DNA of 6,003 nt from an uncultured Ruminococcus sp. (GTDB lineage: Bacteria > Bacillota > Clostridia > Oscillospirales > Ruminococcaceae), in contig CAMWOX010000107.1 of NCBI GenBank assembly GCA_947175975.1, positions 1 through 6,003 of the forward strand. Direction: 5' to 3'. The position numbers and the translations under genes are program-made. The notes under the pieces were generated by a model. That model was given only the letters and a program-made list of their open reading frames with translations. It was not told the origin of the DNA and ran no database searches. This document shows positions 1-4,829 of the stretch, piece after piece (position 1 is the first letter of the stretch; each line of letters starts with the position of its first letter).

Positions 1-99
1 GGTCTAGACTCTCAAAACGTCCTGGATGTTTCCGGGTTGAGCATGGAAGAAATTGTCCACTTGCAGAATATTGTCAATGATTTAAAAAAAACAGAATAA
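1..99 (+). CDS. C-terminal fragment of an unrecognised protein (5' end outside window)
   Basis: Frame 1 is open from the first base to a TAA at 97-99 and gives 32 residues. The tail is hydrophilic and probably helical: a short Gly-Leu-Ser-Met-Glu-Glu-Ile segment, then an amphipathic stretch ending Asp-Leu-Lys-Lys-Thr-Glu. Such an ending is typical of a soluble protein's C-terminal helix. Frame 3 is also open to about position 80 but gives a less plausible Cys/Arg-rich peptide, so frame 1 is preferred. The stop lies immediately before a hairpin and faces the convergent SPFH gene, which fits a true gene end. The family cannot be identified from this fragment. The GLSxEEI phrase occurs in several helical tails and is not diagnostic. 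Confidence 0.5.
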   Translation, partial: GLDSQNVLDVSGLSMEEIVHLQNIVNDLKKTE

Positions 100-100
100 A

Positions 101-122
101 GCTCCGGAATTTCTTCCAGAGC
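101..122. terminator. Imperfect hairpin between convergent genes, possible terminator
   Basis: Nine bases at 101-109 (GCTCCGGAA) pair with 114-122 (TTCCAGAGC) with one internal C-A mismatch around a four-base loop. Read on the minus strand, the hairpin is followed by a T-rich run that includes eight consecutive T (84-91 on the plus strand are all A), as expected for an intrinsic terminator of the SPFH gene. Read on the plus strand, the following sequence is only mildly T-rich. It sits exactly between the two converging stop codons. The mismatch and the gap before the longest T-run keep confidence moderate. Confidence 0.45.
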
Positions 123-139
123 ATGTATGATTTTATGTA

Positions 140-1081
140 TTATTCTGCACTGTTTTCCGAATTAGCAGGAGGCGGATTCGACACCGTGTAATTGGATGAT
201 TTGCTGTCCAGGTCGTCCGGATTGATTGAAATTAACATCCCGTCGCTGTCACCGCTGACAACTTTCGGCATGACACCGTCCCATTTGGAAATTTGCTCAT
301 AGGCAATGACTTTACTGGACAGAGATTCTTCTAACAATCTATTCGCTTCTGCCTGTGCTTCGGCTTCGGCAAGAATCGCATTGGCATTTGCTTCTGCGGC
401 AATCACTTTCTGTTTTGCCTGTGCTTCGGCAATTGTAATCGCCTGTTTCTGCTCTGTCTCTGTTTTGAGAAGATTCTGCTCAGCAACTTGCTTTGCCTCG
501 ATGGCATTGTTAAATTCCGCAGAAAACTCAAAATTCACAATGTTAAATTTTTCGATGTAAATTCCGTAATTATTCAATTTATCGTCCAGTGCCGTCTTTA
601 CTTCGTCAGCGACAGCCTGACGCTCCGTAATCAACTGTTCTGCGGTATATCTCGCCGTTGCGGATTTCATACACTCCTGGACAACCGGGGCAATCAGGAC
701 AGTGTGATAGTCCGTGCCGACATTCTGGTACATATCTGCCGATTTGTCCGAAACCAGTCTGTAATTGACAGCAATATTGGAACTGACCGTCTGCAAATCT
801 TTTGATACCGCCGATGCCGGTGTCTCATAGACCTGGATTTTGTTGGACATTTTTTCTACATTCTGGATAAACGGGATTCTCAAGTGAAATCCCTCACTGA
901 ATGATGTACTGGATACTTTGCCAAGTGTCAAGATAACACCGGTATGTCCTGCGGGAACAACGGTAAAAGAACTCCCTAAGACAATAACAGCAATAACACC
1001 CGCAACAATCAATCCTGCAACTTTGCCGGATTTTTTGGACTTAATCTCACCATTCTTGCCGATTTTGTAAGAATCTTCCAT
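140..1081 (-). CDS. Prohibitin-family SPFH (band 7) membrane protein
   Basis: The 313-residue protein starts with a short basic cytoplasmic tail (1-20) and one hydrophobic segment (about 21-40). An SPFH/band 7 domain follows (about 40-200) with clear prohibitin signatures: VPAGHTGVILTLGKV near 42-56, EGFHLRIPF at 63-71, SKDLQTVSSNIAVNYRL at 93-109, and the AIEAKQVAEQ motif at 193-202. Residues 195-255 form an Ala/Glu/Gln-rich coiled coil, then KWDGVMPKVVSG (266-277) and a disordered Pro/Asn/Ser/Glu tail. Family members form ring-like membrane oligomers that organise microdomains and modulate membrane proteases such as FtsH; that role is known for relatives and inferred here. An in-frame ATG at 1141 would add 20 residues, but it lies inside the predicted -10 box, so the start at 1081 is chosen; it has an AGGAGG upstream. 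No NfeD-type partner is next to it. The gene appears monocistronic and is divergent from the phosphoglucomutase. Confidence 0.93.
   Translation of the reverse strand: MEDSYKIGKNGEIKSKKSGKVAGLIVAGVIAVIVLGSSFTVVPAGHTGVILTLGKVSSTSFSEGFHLRIPFIQNVEKMSNKIQVYETPASAVSKDLQTVSSNIAVNYRLVSDKSADMYQNVGTDYHTVLIAPVVQECMKSATARYTAEQLITERQAVADEVKTALDDKLNNYGIYIEKFNIVNFEFSAEFNNAIEAKQVAEQNLLKTETEQKQAITIAEAQAKQKVIAAEANANAILAEAEAQAEANRLLEESLSSKVIAYEQISKWDGVMPKVVSGDSDGMLISINPDDLDSKSSNYTVSNPPPANSENSAE
351..430 (-). repeat. Direct repeat encoding coiled-coil register of the SPFH protein
   Basis: The 14-base string GCCTGTGCTTCGGC occurs at 351-364 and again at 417-430, exactly 66 bases apart. On the coding strand both copies encode Ala-Glu-Ala-Gln-Ala, at residues 240-244 and 218-222. 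The 22-residue spacing is two hendecads (2 x 11), the periodicity expected for the right-handed or nearly straight coiled coils of the prohibitin/stomatin group. It is best seen as internal protein periodicity, perhaps from ancient small duplications, and not as a mobile repeat. Confidence 0.6.
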
Positions 1082-1093
1082 ATCTAAAAATAT

Positions 1094-1099
1094 CCTCCT
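1094..1099 (-). promoter_or_regulatory. Ribosome binding site deciding the SPFH start
   Basis: CCTCCT on the plus strand reads AGGAGG on the minus strand, 12 bases before the ATG at 1081. The gap is somewhat long but there is no other start nearer. The site lies inside the longer open frame that begins at 1141, which argues that this upstream part is leader, not protein. Confidence 0.8.
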
Positions 1100-1136
1100 G
1101 TTTCTGCACAATTCGTCATGGTTCAATATTTTTATT

Positions 1137-1165
1137 ATCATATCATAAAATCAAAACATTGTCAA
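1137..1165 (-). promoter_or_regulatory. Sigma-A type promoter for the SPFH gene
   Basis: On the minus strand a perfect -35 TTGACA (1165-1160) is followed by a 17-base spacer and a -10 TATGAT (1142-1137, five of six matches to consensus). Transcription would start near 1130, giving a leader of about 50 bases before the ATG at 1081 with the AGGAGG inside it. This near-consensus arrangement suggests strong housekeeping expression. Confidence 0.8.
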
Positions 1166-1297
1166 TCTGAATAATCCCGAAAAATTTCAAGATAATTCTC
1201 AAAATTTCATCTATATTCGTCATCTATTCACTAATCACAAAAATTTGTCTGAAATTTGTAAAGAATGTAAAATTTTCAAAAATTCCTGCTTACCCTC
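1166..1297. promoter_or_regulatory. AT-rich core of the divergent intergenic region with AAATTT motifs
   Basis: The 330-base gap between the SPFH and phosphoglucomutase starts (1082-1411) holds two divergent promoters and this AT-rich middle. Five AAATTT copies begin at 1182, 1202, 1241, 1252 and 1270. A short inverted repeat ACAAA-AA-TTTGT lies at 1237-1248, and AAATTTGT is repeated directly at 1241-1248 and 1252-1259. Possible roles are intrinsic DNA curvature, an UP-element-like contact for RNA polymerase, or binding sites for a regulator or nucleoid protein; none is proven. No open frame or RNA gene is supported here. Confidence 0.4.
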
Positions 1298-1326
1298 TTT
1301 TCAAACTGGTTTTTTTATGCTATAAT
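1298..1326 (+). promoter_or_regulatory. Extended -10 promoter for the phosphoglucomutase gene
   Basis: A perfect -10 TATAAT lies at 1321-1326 and is preceded by TGC at 1318-1320, making an extended -10. At 17 bases upstream is TTTTCA (1298-1303), four of six matches to the -35 consensus; a weak -35 is common with an extended -10. The start would be near 1333, leaving a leader of about 79 bases before the ATG. No convincing riboswitch or attenuator structure was seen in that leader. Confidence 0.78.
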
Positions 1327-1397
1327 ATAAGTGATTGCTTTGAAATCTCTGAATCCGAAGCAGTCTGTCTCTTAATTCGTTCTTATATTATTTTATC

Positions 1398-1403
1398 AGG
1401 AGG
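1398..1403 (+). promoter_or_regulatory. Ribosome binding site of the phosphoglucomutase gene
   Basis: AGGAGG ends eight bases before the ATG at 1412. This optimal spacing selects that ATG over the in-frame ATG three codons later (1421), which would be 17 bases away. Confidence 0.88.
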
Positions 1404-1411
1404 TTTTCGAT

Positions 1412-3124
1412 ATGTCTATCATGGAACTTTATGACAATTGGTGTCAGAAAGCAGTTGATGATCCAGATTTACAGACAGAATTACTTAGCATCAAAGGAAA
1501 TGACGTTGAAATCCGTGACCGTTTCTATCGTGATCTGGAATTCGGCACAGGTGGTCTCCGTGGCGTGATCGGTGCAGGCTCAAACAGAATGAATATCTAT
1601 ACGATCCGCCGTGCAACACAGGGACTTGCGAATTATGTAAAAGCATCTTTTGAAAATCCGAGCGTTGCAATCTCTTATGACAGCCGCATCAAATCCGTGG
1701 CATTTGCACAGGCAGCTGCTGCTGTTCTCGCCGGAAATGGTATCAAGGTGCATATCTATTCCGAATTAATGCCGACTCCCTGCCTTTCCTGGGCGGTTCG
1801 TGCATTACATTGCAGTGCCGGTATTATGGTAACAGCAAGTCACAATCCATCCAAATATAACGGCTACAAGGCATATGGTGCAGATGGATGCCAGATGACG
1901 CTGGAAGCTGCTGAAAGAGTCCTGTCTGAAATCAATTCACTGGATATGTTCGAAGATGTAACTTATGCAGACTTCGACCAGGCAGTGACAGACGGCATGA
2001 TCGCTTATATTGAGCAGTCCGTGATCGAAGAATATTACAAAAATGTTCTTGCTCAAGGTATTCACACAGATCTTTGTGCAGACAGCGGTCTGAAAATCGT
2101 CTATACACCTCTCAACGGCACAGGCAACAAGCCCGTCCGTGAAGTCCTTTCCAGAATCGGCATTCAGGATGTTACTGTCGTAAAAGAACAGGAAAATCCA
2201 GACGGCAACTTCCCGACATGCCCCTATCCGAATCCGGAAATCCGGGAAGCACTTGAACTGGGTCTGAAATATTGTGATGAAATCAAGCCTGATCTTCTGC
2301 TTGCAACAGATCCGGATGCTGACCGTGTGGGCATTGCTGTTCCGGATGGAGATGATTATGCATTATTCTCCGGAAATGAAGTCGGTGCATTATTGCTGGA
2401 ATATATTTGTAGCCAGCGCAAGGCAAACGGCACACTGCCGGAAAATCCGATTTGTGTCAAGACAATCGTTACAACAGATCTCGTTCGTAAAATTGCCAAT
2501 GAATACGGCTTAGAGACCATTGAAGTGCTTACGGGATTCAAATTCATCGGCGAACAGATCGGCTTACTGGAAGAAAAAAATCAGGAGAATCGTTATGTAT
2601 TTGGCTTCGAGGAAAGCTATGGATACCTTGCAGGTTCTTATGTTCGTGATAAAGATGCTGTCGTGGCATCTATGCTAATTTGTGAAATGGCGGCTTACTA
2701 CCGCACACAGGGCATTTCTCTGCTCCAAGCAAGAGAGAATCTCTATCGAAAATACGGCGTATTCCGTCATTCTCTTCAGAGTTTTGCATTCGAGGGCGAA
2801 AGCGGCATGAACAAAATGAATTCTCTCATGCAGGAACTCCGTAACAATCGTCCCGAAACAATCGGCGGTCTGAAAGTTGTTTCTGTATCTGACTACATCA
2901 CAAGCGAAACACTTGATATTACATCTGGTCAGAAAACGCCTATTACACTTCCAAAATCCAATGTTCTGGTATTTGATCTGGAACAAGGTGCAAAAGTCGT
3001 GATTCGTCCGTCCGGTACAGAACCGAAAATCAAGAGCTATTATACTACCATTGGCACAACCATGGAAGAGGCACTTGCAACAGAACAGAAACTGAAAAAC
3101 GATTTCAGTAAGATTTTCCAGTAA
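1412..3124 (+). CDS. pgcA: Phospho-sugar mutase (alpha-phosphoglucomutase/phosphomannomutase, PgcA type)
   Basis: The 570-residue enzyme has the normal length and all four signature regions of the alpha-D-phosphohexomutase superfamily. The catalytic phosphoserine loop is TASHNPSKYNGYK, with Ser143. The Mg-binding loop is TDPDADRVG, with Asp300, Asp302 and Asp304. The sugar-specificity loop is GFEESYGY around 398-405. The phosphate-binding loop is RPSGTEPK at 532-539. An N-terminal EFGTGGLRG (43-51) is also typical. The enzyme interconverts glucose 6-phosphate and glucose 1-phosphate through a 1,6-bisphosphate intermediate, in the cytoplasm. It links central metabolism to UDP-glucose, glycogen, teichoic acid and capsule precursors. 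Activity on mannose phosphates is possible and cannot be settled from sequence. The gene has its own promoter and a strong terminator, so it is probably monocistronic. The symbol is assigned by family resemblance to the Bacillus enzyme. Confidence 0.95.
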   Translation: MSIMELYDNWCQKAVDDPDLQTELLSIKGNDVEIRDRFYRDLEFGTGGLRGVIGAGSNRMNIYTIRRATQGLANYVKASFENPSVAISYDSRIKSVAFAQAAAAVLAGNGIKVHIYSELMPTPCLSWAVRALHCSAGIMVTASHNPSKYNGYKAYGADGCQMTLEAAERVLSEINSLDMFEDVTYADFDQAVTDGMIAYIEQSVIEEYYKNVLAQGIHTDLCADSGLKIVYTPLNGTGNKPVREVLSRIGIQDVTVVKEQENPDGNFPTCPYPNPEIREALELGLKYCDEIKPDLLLATDPDADRVGIAVPDGDDYALFSGNEVGALLLEYICSQRKANGTLPENPICVKTIVTTDLVRKIANEYGLETIEVLTGFKFIGEQIGLLEEKNQENRYVFGFEESYGYLAGSYVRDKDAVVASMLICEMAAYYRTQGISLLQARENLYRKYGVFRHSLQSFAFEGESGMNKMNSLMQELRNNRPETIGGLKVVSVSDYITSETLDITSGQKTPITLPKSNVLVFDLEQGAKVVIRPSGTEPKIKSYYTTIGTTMEEALATEQKLKNDFSKIFQ

Positions 3125-3143
3125 TCAGATTTTTAACATACAG

Positions 3144-3178
3144 AAAAACAGCGTGTTGCATGAGAACACGCTGTTTTT
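3144..3178. terminator. Strong bidirectional intrinsic terminator
   Basis: Fourteen bases at 3144-3157 pair perfectly with 3165-3178 around a seven-base loop (GCATGAG). The core is CAGCGTGTT/AACACGCTG flanked by five A on the left and five T on the right, so a U-tract is present in either reading direction. It lies 20 bases after the phosphoglucomutase stop and five bases beyond the stop of the convergent DHHW gene, and probably ends both transcripts. Confidence 0.93.
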
Positions 3179-3183
3179 ACTTT

Positions 3184-4293
3184 CTATCCCAATGAATCAT
3201 TTTGTGATTCGCCTAATTCCTGCCAGGTTTTTACGCTACATAAAAACAAAATCTGCGTATATTCCGGATCTTCTGAAAACTCTGCACCTGTCTGTTCCAG
3301 ATCCATAATGCAGATCTCGCTGTAATGCTGAATCAAAAACGGAATCATGCAGTCTGCAAAATCATCTTTGTATAACAGCAATTTCTTGTGATTTTCTAGA
3401 TTTGTCCGGATTACAAGCTTTTTACAAGGTTCTCCCATATAATACTGATACAAATTAGTATTTTCTGAATCCAGAACAGAATCATCATACAGCGATTCAC
3501 GGATTTGTTCTTTGCCGTTCTGGTCATAAGTCAGAATTTCTGTAATTTCTGCACCTGTTTCATAATAATAGCAATCCAGAATATCCGGTTTCACATCATA
3601 ATAGAGCGTTTTTTCATACAGATCCCCTCTAAAATCTGTATTGAGATGAGAAATCACATAACGATAATAAGGCACTGGTGTAAACCCCATTTTCTGAATT
3701 GCTGACTGGTAGACATAGTATGCCCCATAGCTTGTCCAATGGGAATCCGTCCTGTAATAAATATAATCCTCTTTGAGAGAGCGCAGCACATGGTATGTAT
3801 CAATACATCGGATGCCACTTTTCGTTTTGGTATAAACGGCTTTGATAAAACTTTCCTGATTAAATGTCGGTGCATTCGCTGGAAGCTGCCTCTCATAAAT
3901 GCCTGCCGCTGTCGGAACAAGAATAAAATACACCGGAACAGAAGCCTTTTCATAGCAATCATTTATTAGAGCGGCATCCGGCTCTGTATCAGAAGTCAGC
4001 TTTTCCATCAATCCTTGTTTTGTGATATAAATATCCTGGATCATTTTTTCACCAATCAGTAAATTTGACTGATTCTTAATCTGAAATAACTCATCATGAA
4101 ATCCAATATGATTCTCCAAATAAATCTCCAGTTCTTCTCCCCAGTCGCCATTGAAAAAACGACTCCAGGAAAATTCGGGAAATTCGCTCTTGTCAAAATT
4201 TCGAAGCGTCTGCACAGCGATCACTGCATAGACAAGAAAGATTACAATTATTATTTTATAATACAATTTTGAAAACTGATGTATTTTTTTCAT
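3184..4293 (-). CDS. DHHW-family membrane-anchored protein (AlgJ/AlgX-like SGNH fold), nucleophile Ser replaced
   Basis: The 369-residue protein has a basic N-terminus, one membrane segment (about 12-29) and a large, presumably extracytoplasmic, domain. Family landmarks follow in order: ENHIGFHDELF at 60-70; YYRTDSHWTSYGAYY at 179-193, with the Asp-x-His-Trp motif at Asp183, His185 and Trp186; DFRGDLY at 220-226; and KKLLLYKDDFADCMIPFL at 303-320. In active relatives the last block reads KDSY or KDSF, with Ser as acyl-transfer nucleophile; here Asp311 occupies that place. Relatives O-acetylate exopolysaccharides or cell-wall polymers with an MBOAT partner, and one is encoded two genes upstream. 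An upstream in-frame start (4398) would overlap the preceding gene by 85 bases. The ATG at 4293 has AAGGGAG seven bases upstream and starts directly before the membrane segment, so it is chosen. Seven cysteines lie in the outer domain. The fold is well supported; enzymatic activity is doubtful. Confidence 0.82.
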   Translation of the reverse strand: MKKIHQFSKLYYKIIIVIFLVYAVIAVQTLRNFDKSEFPEFSWSRFFNGDWGEELEIYLENHIGFHDELFQIKNQSNLLIGEKMIQDIYITKQGLMEKLTSDTEPDAALINDCYEKASVPVYFILVPTAAGIYERQLPANAPTFNQESFIKAVYTKTKSGIRCIDTYHVLRSLKEDYIYYRTDSHWTSYGAYYVYQSAIQKMGFTPVPYYRYVISHLNTDFRGDLYEKTLYYDVKPDILDCYYYETGAEITEILTYDQNGKEQIRESLYDDSVLDSENTNLYQYYMGEPCKKLVIRTNLENHKKLLLYKDDFADCMIPFLIQHYSEICIMDLEQTGAEFSEDPEYTQILFLCSVKTWQELGESQNDSLG

Positions 4294-4300
4294 TATACAG

Positions 4301-4307
4301 CTCCCTT
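4301..4307 (-). promoter_or_regulatory. Ribosome binding site deciding the DHHW protein start
   Basis: CTCCCTT on the plus strand reads AAGGGAG on the minus strand, seven bases before the ATG at 4293. It fits in the 20-base gap after the upstream stop codon (4314-4316) and supports the short, membrane-anchored form of the protein. Confidence 0.75.
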
Positions 4308-4313
4308 GTGTAA

Positions 4314-4805
4314 TTATCTGATTTCCTGGAATGTAAAATGATAGGGTGTAACATACGACAGTTTCCGTTCTAGACGTGCATAAATATAATCCATCCATTC
4401 ATGATCAAAAGAAAAATTCTCATCTTCTAAAAAGCGGTCATCCAAAATTATTTTATCTCGCACATAATATTTCAGAATTTCTGCATCACAGGAAAACGGT
4501 TCTTGAAATTCAGCGATAGATAATCCATGATTTTTCAAGATTCTCAGAAAAGATGCTGAACATTCCCGTTTTACCAATACAACTGGATAATATCTTGAAA
4601 TGAAAGCAATTTCTCCTGGAATCATATGATCATAGACAAGATACCAATTTATACCTTGATCATCAAAATCACAGGTAATATTCTGCGATTCCCGGATCTG
4701 TTCCCAAGGAAAATCAGAAATGATATCCTGATTCCAGGAAAATTCTGTATGCTGTACAAGTGCAGTTAAACCCTCGGCAAACACTTTTGTCAAATCATTT
4801 ATCAT
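4314..4805 (-). CDS. Unrecognised acidic 163-residue protein within the MBOAT-DHHW operon
   Basis: No family is recognised. The protein has 163 residues, no signal peptide and no membrane segment, so it is probably cytoplasmic. It is clearly acidic (28 Asp/Glu against 15 Lys/Arg) and rich in Trp, Tyr and Phe. A run of beta-like hydrophobic stretches in the middle (INWYLVYDH at 52-60, EIAFISRYYPVVLVKR at 65-80) is followed by an acidic segment (ILDDRFLEDENFSFDHEW at 120-137) and a charged C-terminal helix. The start at 4805 has AAAGGAG (4814-4820) eight bases upstream. The gene begins 24 bases after the MBOAT stop and ends 20 bases before the DHHW start, so all three are almost certainly co-transcribed. 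An accessory role, such as binding the cytoplasmic face of the MBOAT or acting in the same glycan pathway, is inference from position only. Confidence 0.78.
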   Translation of the reverse strand: MINDLTKVFAEGLTALVQHTEFSWNQDIISDFPWEQIRESQNITCDFDDQGINWYLVYDHMIPGEIAFISRYYPVVLVKRECSASFLRILKNHGLSIAEFQEPFSCDAEILKYYVRDKIILDDRFLEDENFSFDHEWMDYIYARLERKLSYVTPYHFTFQEIR

Positions 4806-4813
4806 AATATTTT

Positions 4814-4820
4814 CTCCTTT
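4814..4820 (-). promoter_or_regulatory. Ribosome binding site of the 163-residue protein gene
   Basis: CTCCTTT on the plus strand reads AAAGGAG on the minus strand, eight bases before the ATG at 4805. Its good match and spacing show that this unrecognised frame is translated. Confidence 0.75.
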
Positions 4821-4829
4821 CTGATATTC

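Noticed and set aside
306..805. Plus-strand open frames across the SPFH gene (306-560 and 488-805)
   Set aside because: They are antisense to a clearly recognised SPFH gene and encode low-complexity Ala/Ser/Cys-rich or unpatterned peptides with no ribosome binding site or family resemblance.
1336..1362. Possible hairpin TGCTT...AAGCA in the phosphoglucomutase leader
   Set aside because: Five base pairs with a 17-base loop is expected by chance, with no anti-terminator partner or U-tract, so no riboswitch or attenuator is claimed.
2274..2986. Open frames within the phosphoglucomutase gene (2274-2513 plus, 2356-2547 and 2675-2986 minus)
   Set aside because: They lie inside a complete enzyme gene with all catalytic motifs in another frame, and show no motif or credible start of their own.
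3505..3969. Open frames overlapping the DHHW gene (3505-3705 and 3739-3969 plus, 3654-3962 minus)
   Set aside because: They are Cys/Ile/Arg-rich translations in the wrong frame or strand of a recognised gene, without ribosome binding sites.
4294..4398. N-terminal extension of the DHHW protein to 4398
   Set aside because: It would overlap the end of the preceding gene in another frame. The ATG at 4293 has its own AAGGGAG site and places the membrane anchor at the N-terminus.
4476..4574. Middle of the 163-residue protein (about residues 78-110) resembling the C-terminal block of DHHW proteins
   Set aside because: The resemblance is only a hydrophobic strand followed by Lys and a helix with FL and His. 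There is no DSY or DxHW motif, and it is too weak to call homology.
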